Below, piece by piece: positions 36,401-49,040 of a DNA stretch of 64,000 bases (its first letter is position 1; every line of letters begins with the position of its first letter). Origin of the DNA: Diadema setosum (taxonomy: Eukaryota; Echinodermata; Echinoidea; Diadematoida; Diadematidae). The notes under the pieces are model-generated. The model ran no database searches. It was not told the DNA's origin and was given only the letters and a program-made list of their open reading frames with translations. The stretch is from contig NC_092689.1 in assembly GCF_964275005.1 (NCBI RefSeq), positions 12,187,479 through 12,251,478 of the forward strand, read 5' to 3'. Made by a program: the position numbers and the translations under genes.

Positions 36401-39249
36401 AACATAAACAGGTTGTTTTAGTCTCTTCACGCAAAGGGGGAAGTGGTCAAGAATAATAATGTACCTGACTCGGATGTGTTTTGTAAACAGCGGCGATCTT
36501 ACTTATTATTAGGGTTGTCAAGTTTAGCGCGACACTTGTGTATGTCAGATGGAGTAGCAAGGCGTGGAGCTCGTATCCGTCTCTTTGTTTTTGTTTTTGT
36601 TTTTTTTTTATACGCAATATCATTAACGGACGTACACATGCTTTGACATTTCGTGATTGAAGCTGCATAAATAAACCATCAAATTTGTTTAATTAAAATC
36701 ATCGCAATGAATGTGGACTAACTTCTCCTCATGATGTTACGTAAAAGTCGCATCATAACTTTTTTCCCTGCGGCAGCTGTATAGTGACTCTACAGTTTCT
36801 TCTTCGTCTTTTTCCTCCTCCTACTCAAGACTCAAGGCTACTTTCTCCTATCTTTTTTTTCTTCCATTATGATTTCGACAGTTTGCATTATCAAAGGTTT
36901 TTAGACTCACTGCTCATAATTACGTGCAACTTCTCACGACATAAAGGGACATCTGAATATTTGAATAGTAGCTAGAAAAAAAAAAGACTTGTAAATTCCG
37001 TTTCAAAGGGCGATTATGACTGAAAGCACGCGGGAGCATCACGGACCTGTAATAAGTTTCGCATGCGGCCGACGGGCGTCACGCAGTAAATCTCATCGCA
37101 CAAAGGAAGACTCGGGCTGTCACAGGAAGAGACAGAAAACATGATATTACCTCCAGAGTTTTAGCAGCGATGTACGGCCGGCTCAGTGTGCGCTTTTGCT
37201 GTTTTTTCTGGTTTTCTTTTTCGGAAAAGGCAACAAAAAGAAAAGAGGAACCATGGCAGAAAATTAAAAAGAACTAAAAAAAAAAATCAAAAGGGAAGGA
37301 TGGCAGGAAATTAAACGATGATAGGAATGGGAGGGGGGAGGGGCTTCATAGTAATTACTACGCTAGAACAGGGAGGTGGGAAAAGATTATTGATACACGG
37401 GAAGATTCGCAGATATGGACAATGCAGTTTCTTACCTCTTGTTTCCTAGTAATTTAAGACATTTTGTAGAAATTGGAAAATTCTTGGACAAGCGTATAAT
37501 ACTGGAGAAGAAGAAAATAAAAATAATGACAGATGTTTTAAGTAAATGTCGATTTTTTTTTACTCTCTCGACTCTGTCAGAGTAGGTATATAGTTATACG
37601 GCCTACCTGCGTCCGACACATGGGAGAACGTGGATGTCCACTGTTACGCGATTCACTAAAATTTTAGAGCGATTACACTCAGTATCTTTCAGTTGAATTC
37701 ATAAGACACAGAGAGTGAAATCGGACAAAAATATAGGAAGCCGTTTGATTAGAAATTGGAAAGAAAGTGAGAAAGTAGTGGATTTTCCACGAAACAGTGA
37801 TCTACACACACGTTCAAATCGGACAAGGTGCTGATTTTATCGCTACACAACTCTTCTATTTGGTTTGTTCATGAAGATGATCATCATGAAACAATTTCCT
37901 CTTTTTCCCCCTTCAATACTCGGCAAATTTCCCCCTACCCTTCTCTGAATACATCGACGATTTTTGCATCAACAAACTTCAGGAAGTTTGAGGTATAAAG
38001 GACAAAATTTCTTCTTATAACATTTATCTGTTAATAAAAAATGAAATTTGGTGAGGTTTGAAGTGCAAGCAAACGAGGGGCTTGTGAGGACACAACCATC
38101 ATCAGGTCAATGAGTTTGATACATATACTAGTACGTGACGTTGGTGGTTATGAACTGATCTCTACAGGAAAACACTTGAAACTATAAAACCTAAATACAG
38201 CTTTCTTAATTCCGTCGAACTTTAATGAAACGTGTTCTGCTATATTTCGTTTAGCTTCACTCTATTCACTACATAATGAACTTGGAGTCTGAGCTGTTTT
38301 CCCTCACGTCAAGTGTCTAAAGAAGATCACTCATTTTCCCTACATGGGCGTTTGTATTATCATTATATCATAATATATAATAACATCGTACACAGGGTTT
38401 GTATATCGAGTTCTGTAACTAACTAAATGCGAATAGGTGTATAGAGAAGACGACCTCTCCCTCTCTCTATCTCTCTCTCTCTCTCCCCTTGCGGAAACCG
38501 TTAGCGTCTCAGTATTTTTTCTCGCACGATTACCATGACGACGTGAAATTCTCGTTCAGTCCCAAATCTTATGACATTCGGTAAAGGGATTGCTAGGTAA
38601 AACTGGAAGGGGGGGGGGGGAGGTTTGACAAGCAAACCTGCTTTATTAATGTGATCATTTCACAGCATGCATTGAAATGACAAAGTCATGCCACTTTGAA
38701 AAAAAAAGCACACACAGAAAGAAAACTCGAGTTTAAACAGAATGTAATAATACACAATGTGATTATCCATGCATGTACACCATACAACTTACCCGCTTTT
38801 GATGTACGCCTTACTATTTCTGACGCTTTCAAATTAAGCTTAATGACATTTACGACTTCGAATTTCGTTTCCTCATATATTACTATAGAGGATACGTGAA
38901 ATTGGATTAAGTTTGATGGACGGCCAGTTACCATTGAAGTCAGTCCGTTCAGATCAAGTAAAGGAGCATCAACGATTTACAATCAGTGACGGTTATAGTG
39001 GTCTATTACTTCCGCATCTACTTTGTTTCAATATGAACATAAAAATCGTTCCATATAATGATAGTAGCTGTGGCTTGAATAACTCTCCACACGATCCAGT
39101 TATACTTGGGATATTTTTATAAACTAAAATATCTGAAATCACTGTTATCATTGCCAATGCTTCCATATTGATATCATTATTATCATTATCATCAATATCA
39201 TCATTATGCATACTATAGACAATAAATTGTCATTACTGCGTCACTCAAA

Positions 39250-39286
<37 letters not shown>

Positions 39287-40479
39287 TTGAATAACTATTA
39301 TTTTCCATCTTAGTTGACGATGTACCTAAACAGTTTCATACAACTTTTTTTTTTTTTTTTTTTTTGGGGGGGGGGGGGGAGGGTGGATGAGCATGGATAT
39401 TAGTTGACCGTTCCACCCCGTCCTCCCGATTTGTGGAGTATGCCTCTTTCATGGAACAAACGCTATTAATTTTTAGAAATAAAGTAGAAATGTGAACAAT
39501 GTCTTTTTTTTTTTGAATAATATACTTTTTTTTTTTAAATGTGGCATTACAGAAACTAAATTTATATGGGGACATACAATGATATTGAGTACCTTGCTCC
39601 TCCCCTGTGTTGAGAATTAAGTTTAGATATTTTATATGCAAGTATTGCGGGGAAAATCGGGTCAGCTTAGGCAAACTGGTTTCTCCAGTTCTCTCGGCAA
39701 ATAGATCTGTTTGCCGAAACCAACCGATTCGGATCGATCGAATGAGGATACTGAGAGTAAATAAATGACCAACACTTGAAAGTCCACTCCCATGAGAAGT
39801 GATTGAGAAGCCAAATTAGATTTAGCACAGCTCATTTTCAACATGAAATACTGAGAATAGTGCCCTACAATCCACCACAGCTATATGTCGACAGAAGTGG
39901 GTGTGTTGACTGGGAACCTTGCAACATTTGGACTTTAGGGTATTCCCCGAGACATATTTACAGCGTCTAGATTACTGCACATCTCTCCGACTGCCGCATG
40001 GTGCTTGGAATTATTTGACACGCACTCAAGATGATAATATAATCATCTACCGCCCTGCGTGCATTTTATAAGTCAACGTCACTCATCACTGACATATCCT
40101 AAACTCTGTGAAAGGTGCGGTAATGCCTTCCTGTCAATGTCAAACTTTCAAACGTTTATTTTCCTATTGCACATGGATGGCATGACCAGACTGCATGTTT
40201 TTCATTTTCATTGAAGCCGAGGCCTCCTAGCCTGTATGGGGAAATGCTCTTCAATTTAATATTTTCATTTCCATGTTTACAGATCCGTAGCTTTCATAAG
40301 GAAACTCATACATTACTTCATATAGGCCTGCTCACTTTATTATCATACGATGGGCTGCTACATGAGCTATATATGGAGTCTTCAATAGTCATTATTGAAA
40401 ATAATGATGAATTAATTTTCGTTCCAGACACCCCTTCCCTAACCACCCCCACCCACCATTAGCTTTTAATGGGCGTTTC
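33410..40479. other. Intron 1, long stretch without a gene
   Basis: No exon, SINE or clear transposon end recognised. It contains poly(G) runs at 34165-34179, 35190-35204, 38609-38620 and 39366-39379 (the last directly after a T run), a (GAAA)n patch near 34405, a (TC)n patch near 38456-38486, a (GA)n run at 39255-39283 and a GC-richer patch at 37010-37200 that could be regulatory. Confidence 0.5.
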
Positions 40480-40680
40480 CTCGTAATGATAATGATGATG
40501 ATGATAATTATGATGATAGAAATAATATATGATACAATGTACGGCCTACTAGCAACAGTAATAATTACAATATTAATGATAAAATGATGATGATGATGAT
40601 GATAATAATAATTATTATTATTATTATTATTACCATTATTATTACCATAATAATAACAACAACAATAATAGATAAACCTA
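40480..40680. repeat. (ATG)n, (AAT)n and (AAC)n trinucleotide array
   Basis: Runs of GATGATGATGATG, ATAATAATTATTATTATT and ATAACAACAACAATAATA in an interrupted block. Confidence 0.9.
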
Positions 40681-40701
40681 ATTATTGACGGTTCACCTTA
40701 A

Positions 40702-41087
40702 AGGGGCTGTACAGTACTGGTTCAGGTGGGGATTCATGTTTTTTACATTTCTTAGTGATATAATGAGAAACCTCGTATGAAATATGAAAGAGCATGTAAT
40801 TTTAAGAAGAATTCAACGTTTATATGATGAAAATTGGTTTTCAAATGGCTGAGATATCCAAAAAAGTGATTTGATAATAAAAGACTACAATGCCCCCAAC
40901 TTTATTAGGATCTCTTTGTTTCACCTTGTTTTTTGATATCTCAGCCACTTCAAACCGATCTTCATCAAATAAACTTTTGATACCCCTTAGAATTGCATGC
41001 TCTTTGACATCTCATAGAGTAGTTTCTGAATATCTCGCAAAATGTTAAAAGCTAAATCCTCACCTCGACCAGAACTGTACACACCCT
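40702..41087. mobile_element. MITE with TTAA target duplication, family A, copy 1
   Basis: Flanked by TTAA at 40698-40701 and 41088-41091. The ends AGGGGCTGTACAG and CTGTACACACCCT are imperfect inverted repeats, and the arms continue inward (GGCTGAGATATC versus GATATCTCAGCC). Related to 47616-48076. Confidence 0.8.
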
Positions 41088-41091
41088 TTAA

Positions 41092-41717
41092 ATTTATAAC
41101 CATATCGATCCAGTGAATAAACATTAATTTGATTCAGTGAAATTCCAACTTATTTGGACTCTTTCGATTCTCTCAAACTTCACTGAAGCATTTTATTCAA
41201 TTATGATCCTTTTCCATCTTTTACATATCATGAACATCACAAGACAACCATGAAATGTTTATTCTGTTGAAGAGAATGGTACTGACCTATGACAATATCA
41301 AGCAGAACGATGATAATATCACTGTTGTTAATATTATCATTATTATTCATCAGTGCATGTTATTTATAAAAATAATGAAAACGACAAAAGTTATTGAAGT
41401 GCTAAACATGTAAGTGGTGATGAAAGAATAAATTTTCACCTGGAAAAAAAAAAATCATATTCTCGCCAGTAATTTTTGATTAATGGGTTTACCTTTTACC
41501 GCAATGTTCTAACATTTCAGGAGGTTATCAAAAAGATGACTTGATTTTGCTCAGTGATATAATGACTAGAAATACTGATAGCATCGTTATGTCATGGTCA
41601 AATTATATTTGTCATTATACCAATCCAAGATTTACACTGTATACTGCTCACAATAAGGAAATGCTTGAAAGCTGGCTGACAATTACATCAAAGTGAGGTC
41701 ATGAATTCTCAACTTAC
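41092..41717. other. Intron 1 DNA beside exon 1
   Basis: AT-rich; includes an A run near 41444. No feature recognised before the donor at 41717. Confidence 0.5.
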
Positions 41718-42707
41718 GTTCGAATCGGCTTTTTCGGATGACGAAGGCCGTGGCTCGTCGACGTCCGGCTCACGGTCATCATCTCGCATCTCGCTGTCGA
41801 GTGGTGCCGAAGTGTAGCTCGTGATCCCTCCTTGTCCTAAGACCAGGTTCAGCGAGGCGGCTGACACGGCCTTCTTGGGTGGTAGGACCAGGCCCTGGCT
41901 TGGAAGACTCGACTCCGAGTCCATGCGACTTGTCCCTGTCGCCCTGCCGACGACGCGCTCTCGCACGGCCGTCTCAGCCCTGCTCGCCGATGCCGGGATA
42001 GCGGTCGACGCGGCAATGCTTGGCTTGTCGACCTGATCGCCACGCGCTTGCGACCCTTCAGCTTCCATTTCGCGTATCGTCAGTGAGCGCTGGCGTCTCT
42101 TCGTTGCGCCACTGCCCATGCGTGGGGCAAAGTGGGGATCGTTCCGCAAATTCACGGGCAAATCTATTCTATTGGCGTAGTTCATCTTTTTCACGACAAT
42201 ACTTCTTCCGATTTTCTCCAGGGCTCGGAATGTGGTAGTTTTCGATATTTTCACCCCCTTGGTGAGAAGGGCAGCTTGGAGGGCTGCAAGAGAGTAAATA
42301 TTTCGATCACTATCGAGTATTTCTTCGATTAGTTCAAGAACATCTGGCGTTAGTTTGGTACGGCGGTTGAGCGGAACGGCTTGGTTGTAATCTCTTCCCT
42401 TGCGCCTCTTTACGTTGAGCCGAGTTACAGACAGGGAATCCGCTACCGTACTGGAATCGCCTGCGGGGAATCCTAAAACGCCCTCCCCATCGTTCCGGCT
42501 GTTCTGCTCACAGCGTTCCGTTGGCGTTCCAGCCGCTTCTTCGTCCGACTGCCCGCATTGCATGAGAGCCTGCACTGTATTCAAGTCAACAACGAAACCC
42601 TCGTCTTTCAGCCGACTCCAGATTATTTTCGGTCTGTCTCCCAATTCCGACCAATGGTACAAAATTCGGTCGCGTATCTCGTCCGAAAATTCTGCGTCTG
42701 CCATCAT
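41718..42707 (-). CDS. BEN-gene exon 1: N-terminal HTH-like modules (residues 1-330)
   Basis: The exon opens with two consecutive ATGs, giving MMADAEF, and ends before a strong donor (AAC then GTAAGTT), phase 0. Residues 5-50 form a compact helical module with core IIWSRLKDEG and a second helix DLNTVQALM. After the basic stretch KRRKG (100-104), a possible nuclear signal, residues 114-176 form a second module: LTPDVLELIEEI, then a middle helix SLAALQAALLTKG, then KISKTTTFRALEKIG. Two such units in a row resemble the bipartite paired-like DNA-binding region of Tc1/IS630-type transposases and PAX proteins. No catalytic transposase domain follows. The rest (200-330) is charged and Ser/Ala-rich, probably disordered. 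The fold assignment is from pattern only. A long open frame on the opposite strand is a shadow. Confidence 0.85.
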
Positions 42708-43398
42708 GGGTGTATGGTTTTGCTTATGGAACAGAAATTTTCACAAAACTGCCACCCGAAACGCTATTTCTCCAAGTGGAATGGTGGAATTCCACTCAAG
42801 TGAAATGCAGGGTGAGGGCTGTTCCGTATCGCGCGTGTCGATCGCAAGTGAACATAATGAACGGTTCACTATCATGCCCACACACTGACTCCGCTCCGTA
42901 CTCTACACGTACGTCTGCTCTACCGCCTCGCGATATCATTACACACACGTCCGGTTTGTTATTCCAGTGGCTTTACGACAGGAATCGTGCTCAGGAAACT
43001 GCATAAACTGCATAATCAGTTTCAAGTGACCTTTCAACTGCCTCGGTGATACGAGTAGTTAGCATCTGTTCCGCCGCTGTTGAGTGTGTTTCACCATATG
43101 ACAGGAAATTCATATAGCTGGATTATGTATACAGGCATGCTGGTACCGCTTTGTTGTCTGGGTTGGATTTAATACAGCGTGTCTATCAATAATGCCTGCA
43201 TGATCGTTCCACGACTTCGCTTTGTACATATGCACAGGCAATTCCTCCTTTGTGAACCCGAACATGTAACAATGTCGTTTCAACATATTGCTCTTCTTTT
43301 GCGGAATCACGAACTACAAAAAAAAACAAAAACAAAAAACAAAACAAAACCATAAACGTTTATACATCAAAAATATCAGTGCGGTTTACCTCCTGTCA
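42708..43398 (-). promoter_or_regulatory. Upstream region of the BEN gene
   Basis: Directly 5' of exon 1 on the minus strand. 42790-42970 is less AT-rich and holds several CpGs (CCGTATCGCGCGTGTCG, CCGCCTCGCGATATC), compatible with a CpG-type promoter. No TATA box is placed with confidence. Confidence 0.35.
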
Positions 43399-43460
43399 TT
43401 AACCCGTTCCACACTTAATTCTAAAATTGCTTGGACTTAGTCCATAAGGAACGAGTTAAT
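43399..43460. repeat. Small palindromic element, TTAACCCGTTCC ends
   Basis: ATTAACCCGTTCC and GGAACGAGTTAAT are inverted ends of a 62-bp hairpin. Similar ends occur at 2768-2846 and, singly, at 30439. Possibly a very short MITE family. Confidence 0.55.
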
Positions 43461-43769
43461 TTCCTCCTTATTAGCCTATATTGCGATAAAACATTTTAGA
43501 TGAGCGTCATCAGCATAATATAGACCTGTCTATACAACAAAGACATATGCAAAAAACAAGTCGGGTGTATGAGCCACGGGGAGATTATTTCTAGGTCCCT
43601 GGTGACACTGGTACAAGCAAGAATAATCTTCAGATACCCATGGGGAAAAACATTATGATCTTAAAATGGACATGGAATAATGCAATATAGGTCACTGTTG
43701 CCAGAAGAATATTTACACTGTCATTGTTTATATATGCCACGCCCTATTATTGCGCAAAAAAATATACAG

Positions 43770-43853
43770 ATATCTATCTATATAGATATATATAATTATA
43801 TACATATATATTTCTCTCCCTGTATGTATATAACATAATACGTACATTTATAA

Positions 43854-43927
<74 letters not shown>
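43770..43927. repeat. (TA)n and (CA)n microsatellites
   Basis: TATATA-rich DNA, then a CA array (about 43856-43894) passing directly into a TA array (to 43927). A (TCTA)n patch lies further on at 44363-44425. Confidence 0.92.
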
Positions 43928-43928
<1 letters not shown>

Positions 43929-44431
43929 CATAGACATATAGGCCCTATACAATATACATTGTATATAAGATACACATATTATACCTCATTTTGCTGAATC
44001 CTCGATTCTGATAGAACAAAGGTGCAGTCACTAAAGATTTCGCTACACTGCCCGACAGTCTGCCAGTAGTTTTTGAAGATGTGCATAAATATCTCTTGCG
44101 CTCGTATACTTATTTGCGGGTTGTGAAATTATACCTGATGTAATTTCTGTGACCTTAGTTTGGCACTAATATCTTTGTGGGACGCGGTATGCAAACAATA
44201 TATATATAGAGAGAGAGAGAGCTTCTTTTCGGAAACTATTTTGCCCTCGGAGATTTCTCGATGCCAGAGACTAAGTCGAAGGGCATAGCATTATTGAGAA
44301 AACATCTCTGAGTAAATAGGTTTGCCGTGCCCCTCCAACACAGCAGTCGATATTTGAAAAGCTATCTATCATCTATCTTTCTATCTATCTAATCTATCGA
44401 TCGATTGATCGATCCTATCTACTAGTATCTT

Positions 44432-44580
44432 TCTATCAAATTCAATTCAATATATTCCGCGCAAGAAATAAGAAGTACACTATGTACACAATAAAACAAA
44501 GACAATGCGTATATACATGAACATGTTTAACAATCAACGACGGGACCCCTTTGAAGCAAGTATAGCATGTTATCTATCTG
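44432..44580 (-). mobile_element. 5'-truncated LINE 3' end
   Basis: On the minus strand it reads TTGCTTCAAAGGGGTCCCG, then UTR-like DNA, then AATATATTGAATTGAATTT. Both the GGTCCC-type box and the GAATT tail match other LINE ends here (24.3 and 26.45 kb). Confidence 0.65.
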
Positions 44581-44584
44581 TATG

Positions 44585-44586
44585 AT

Positions 44587-44640
<54 letters not shown>

Positions 44641-44641
44641 C

Positions 44642-44676
<35 letters not shown>
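44585..44676. repeat. (TA)n followed by (GT)n microsatellite
   Basis: A pure TA array (about 44588-44636) is followed, after ACTGCG, by a GT array (44645-44675). Confidence 0.95.
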
Positions 44677-44680
<4 letters not shown>

Positions 44681-46197
44681 TTAGTAGGATGGATTATAAT
44701 CGACGGGTTTAAACTGGTCATGCTATTATGGACCGAAAGTTCATTAATATCAAACAGGAATACTCTACAGTGTTCATTGTTGTTGTTGCTTTTGGTGGTG
44801 ATTTTCGGGATTTTTGGCATCCGATTCGTGTGCCGAATATTGACGCCACCAACGTGTGGGTTTCTGTAGCTTTTAACTGTTTTGGTTACTTTTGGTTATA
44901 CTTTTCATGAGGGATCCTCAGGTCCGGTGTCAATGAACGGTCCTACCACTTTTGTTTGTTTTTTTTTTTCTGGGGTTGCATCTTGTGGACAATCTAGCTC
45001 TTTGCATCGAACAGATTTCTTTAAGAGACCTATAGTCCACACCGATGCGCGAGAGGGGTTAACGCAGCGCCACAGTGTGAACTCTGCCAATCCGATATAT
45101 TAATGAGTTTCAAAACAATTGCTGTTATTAAATGCTATTCCAGTTAATAAAAGACCCACGATTCCAGTTATACGGCAGACGTATTTCCTATACAGGCCCG
45201 TTTCATTTCTGCCAGTGCAGCATCCCAAAGATTTCGTCGTATATAGAAGATTAATTACAGACGTTTCCTAAAACTTTTCCAGATGCATGTGTTATGTTCC
45301 ATATGTTTTCCTGAAATGTAGTCAGTCCCATCCATTTTGGCTGGAATATGTTACGCCACCGTCCAATTAGCTGTTTAAGTATCTAACTAAGTGGAAAGAA
45401 GAGAATATTTTGCTTATAAAGAACGTTATCATTAGAGTAGTCAAGGGCCTGTATTGGCAGCAATTGACTCTATTATTGACTATATGCTTATGCTAGTTAA
45501 CAATTCGTAGAAATATGCGGTTTTCATACCTTATCACTTTCATGGATTTCTGTAATCAGTAATACTAGCAAACGAGCGTATCGTTTCAGTCACAGGATTA
45601 ACGTTGATAGACCCAAAGCGGTATTCAGCAAGGATTGATTGATATTGTGTTTATGATATCTTTAATATCATAGAAATACGTGACATCATCAAATTATCTC
45701 CACTCGCCAACTACGTCAGTCACTAAATGCCGAATGTTTACATATCTAAAATATTGATTGTATACATAGCTTTAATTATACAATAGTTTTTATCAATGTT
45801 ATTCACATCTAATGCGCATGCATCCGACTGCGGCATTTATTGTGATTCGAAATCAATTGTTCGACATGTCATTCTAATTCCCATTACCATCTGGAAAACC
45901 TTTAACATCTCCAAATATTACTACGTATATGAACTGGAAATTTGACATTTCCTGCCCTGTAAGATTAAAAAGGAAAAGAAAAGAAAGACAGACAGACAGA
46001 CAAACAAACAGACAAACAGAAAGATAACACACACACAGATTAAATATCCTGACACTCAATGTAAATTCAGCTTGTGAAGACTATGTCTACATCTATGTTC
46101 TGCTAAGAGGTGAGGACTTTGGTCAAAGCTTTCGTAGCTATACCTAGTTTATACTTCAAATTGTATAACAAATTTAGAACAAAAATTCAGTAATGAT
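44677..46197. other. Intergenic DNA without recognised gene
   Basis: Contains a (GACA)n/(AAACAGAC)n patch at 45985-46022. No supported coding region or transposon ends. Confidence 0.5.
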
Positions 46198-46560
46198 TTC
46201 AGTTGATTTCATTTCATTTCTTTATTTGTCAAAGTTATGAATAAAACATATGAGATTTGATTTGGTCACATGTTCACTATGGACACATCTTAACAGCAAA
46301 TACAAAAAACAACCAAATTACATTACATCGAATGGATACGTAAACTGCTACAAGGAACTAAACATTCAGTCAAAACACAAACTATATCATCGTTTCCCAT
46401 TATGGTGAGTATAATATAAGAGAGAAAATATGCACTCAAAACAATATAAAAAATCAACCATTTCAAAAAAAACCAAAACATTGATAACTACAAATTTTAA
46501 AGCATATTTCGTTACAGAATATTTCATACAAATTACACCAATACCATAATCCGTAAATAA
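46198..46560 (-). mobile_element. 5'-truncated LINE 3' end
   Basis: Starts with TTTCATTTCATTTCTTTATTT, the reverse complement of an AAATAAAGAAATG-type LINE tail, followed by AT-rich UTR-like DNA. Placed in the L2/CR1 group by the tail only; the inner boundary is a guess. Confidence 0.45.
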
Positions 46561-46599
46561 TTACACATATTGCACATTATCCACCCCCCCCCCCCCCAA

Positions 46600-47535
46600 C
46601 CAGGTACTGCTCGCTCCCTTTCATTGATGTCCTGTGCACAATCAACGGCTATTAGGACCTACACTTCCGGAAAAAAAAAATGAATATCTGTTGGTACAAT
46701 ATTTCAGAAATCATAATTTTGGCTTGACCGCAGAAGTACAAAATAAACTCTCTTCGAGCGATTTTCCTATCATAGGTATACGCACAAAAAAAAAAAAAAT
46801 CCATCACGTGCGCACACTTACCACTGAGCGTATTTGCACACATCATAATCATAAAGAGGTGGTCTGAAAGGGTAAAGACTTACTTGAGAAGTGCTCCTAA
46901 TTTACGGGACTAAAATAGTTGATTCTTGTCAGACAGCATGTCGGAACACTCATCAAGTTCGCACTGACAATTTTGGCAATATGACAGTACAAATTGACCT
47001 GTGAAACAAATTTTGTTCTAAGCACACACTTAAAGATAATAATGTACAGTGACCCAAATGCACACCCACACGTTCATCTTTTATTACAATGTATACAAAC
47101 ACACGTGCACCGTATAAATATATAGCTGCCTACTCACAAGTACCCATACAACATTGATACGCCTATGTGTAACTAATCATTCTTGTCACACAAGTTACAT
47201 TGAGAGGGTGAGTCTTGTTTATTTTCATTTCCCTTCATTCTTTCATTCAGTATGTTTACAATGGTGGTTTGATTCACGCAATTTCCCTTGGATCCGTCTC
47301 ACAGTGTTATTGATATGAACTGTCCCAAGAATCTATGTAACTATGATGTAGGCCTACAGTTTGTTTTCCTTACAATTATCATTCCGAAACTAGAAGAATA
47401 TTTTTATAGTGCGTAATCTCGTAGTTTTCACAGATAATATGTTGGAATAGATGCATTTTGCTTAATTATTTGATATCTTGTATCTTAAAAGCAGCAATAT
47501 CATTTTACCCCTCGCCTCTATAAGTCTATTTCTGC
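46600..47535. other. Intergenic DNA without recognised gene
   Basis: A runs near 46670 and 46785, otherwise nothing recognisable. Confidence 0.5.
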
Positions 47536-47567
47536 TTTCTGTCTGTCTGTCTGTCTCTCTCTCACTC

Positions 47568-47606
<39 letters not shown>
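47536..47606. repeat. (TC)n/(TGTC)n microsatellite
   Basis: Near-pure TC repeats preceded by CTGTCTGTCTGTC. It abuts the TTAA site of the following MITE. Confidence 0.9.
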
Positions 47607-47608
<2 letters not shown>

Positions 47609-47615
47609 CTTTTAA

Positions 47616-47959
47616 AGGAATGATAAAGTTTGGTTAAGACGGGGGATTAGATTTTCACTTTTTGCGAGATACAGAAAAACCTTTTATGAAATATTAAGCG
47701 CATACAATGCTAAGAGTAATTCAAGGATTATTTGATGAAAATCAGTTTTGAAATGGCTGAGTAAAAGTAAAAGTAAAACAATGTGGTTGTAATAAAAGGT
47801 GGGTCCTATCTTTGTTTGGCACCTAATATGTTTTGGATATCTCAGCTACTTCCACCAATTTTCATCAAATGAACTTTGAATTCCTCTTAGAATTGTAGGC
47901 TCTTTAATATTTCATTTAAGAGGTTTCTCATTATCTCTCCCTCTCTCTCCTTCTCCCTC

Positions 47960-48034
<75 letters not shown>

Positions 48035-48076
48035 TGGAAATCTGAAGCCCCGTCTCAACCAAAACTATACCAGCCC
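47616..48076. mobile_element. MITE with TTAA target duplication, family A, copy 2
   Basis: Flanked on both sides by TTAA (47612-47615, 48077-48080). Subterminal pairs such as TTTGGTTAAGACGGGG and CCCCGTCTCAACCAAAACT, and inner pairs such as ATTTGATGAAAATCAG and AATTTTCATCAAATGAA, show long inverted arms. The same inner arms occur in 40702-41087. TTAA duplication points to the piggyBac or Kolobok groups. One arm has gained a (TC)n plus (CA)n block (about 47935-48031). Confidence 0.78.
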
Positions 48077-48080
48077 TTAA

Positions 48081-49040
48081 ATGCGTATGTCTCGCTACCC
48101 CTCCTTTTCTGTATTTGATTCTGCTATTTCTGTCCCTTTCACAACACCCCTCTCTGTTCTAAAATCCCCATTATCTTGTTTTTGTTTTTGATAGGACACA
48201 CATCCATATGTCTCGTCCGTCTTCGTGGCTGTGTTTCCCCGTAACTCTGAGAATCTGTTCTCTCGGTATATATACGCCCACTATAAACTACATAATAGCT
48301 GCTGTACCAGAGCCAGAAGATCTAACACCCTATTAGTTTCAAAACATCATCTCATCCTGACGCATTTTATTTTGGTCCTGGTAGTACCACGAAAGCCTGC
48401 TGACCTAGCTGACTATCAATTCTCATTAATACCCTCTTAGAAAATTCACGTTGTTCACTGGGGGAAAAGTCTGAAAATAAGCTTATGTTAAAAAAAAAAA
48501 ATAAAAAAAGTACAAGCGAGCAGGTATGACCGAGTGATTGCCATTGCAAGTTTATGGCAATAACTATTTATACATCATCGGACCATTAAATATCAATTAC
48601 CAACCACGATAACCAATCGAAAAGTCCGTCACCATTAACCTCGAGAGAGTATTATGATTAAGTGGATATTAAGTGCAGAACGCGGGTAGGAGGTAAGCCT
48701 ATTATACTGCCAGATGAAAGGCGCGGAAGTACGCATGCTCAGTACCACAAACAAGCTGTATTGATTTTGATGTTGTACTTGATTGCTTGCGGGTGATCCG
48801 TCTGTCTGTACGTGTGTTCGTGGGTGTCTGTCTGGCGGTATATTTGTAGGAAGTTCTTGACTACCTGCGTATAAAATTGGTCTGTCTCTCTATGAGTGTG
48901 CAATAAACATTCATTTGAGGGATTTCGTATTTGTCTCTGTATTTCAGTGCGTTGTTGATCGTGCATATTTTATGTGTCTGTCTGTGCATATAATATGTGT
49001 ACCCATTAGCGCGATCGTCTGCGTGTGCATACTGCGTCGG
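48081..49040. other. Intergenic DNA without recognised gene
   Basis: Contains an A run near 48489 and TGTC-rich patches (48800-49000). No supported coding region. Confidence 0.5.

Larger units (their letters stand above)
12242..42707 (-). other. Five-exon gene for an HTH + coiled-coil + BEN-domain protein (whole locus)
   Basis: The coding sequence joins 42707-41718, 16886-15633, 15173-14501, 13996-13811 and 12414-12242 on the minus strand. It is 3276 nt, or 1091 residues plus stop. Every intron has GT and AG ends, and phases are 0, 0, 1 and 1, matching on both sides of each junction. That agreement is the main evidence that the exons form one gene. Introns are about 24.8 kb, 459 bp, 504 bp and 1.4 kb. 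Domain order: two HTH-like modules (about residues 5-50 and 114-176), a disordered acidic/Ser/His-rich middle (200-748), a short coiled coil (749-770), a Gly-rich stretch (775-920) and a BEN domain (about 990-1077). BEN proteins such as BANP/SMAR1 and BEND5 bind DNA through this domain and act in chromatin and transcription. A nuclear DNA-binding role is inferred here. No poly(A) signal was identified within about 1 kb after the stop. Confidence 0.85.

Noticed and set aside
42400-42888. 162-codon frame on the plus strand
   Set aside because: Antisense shadow of BEN-gene exon 1, with no recognisable domain.
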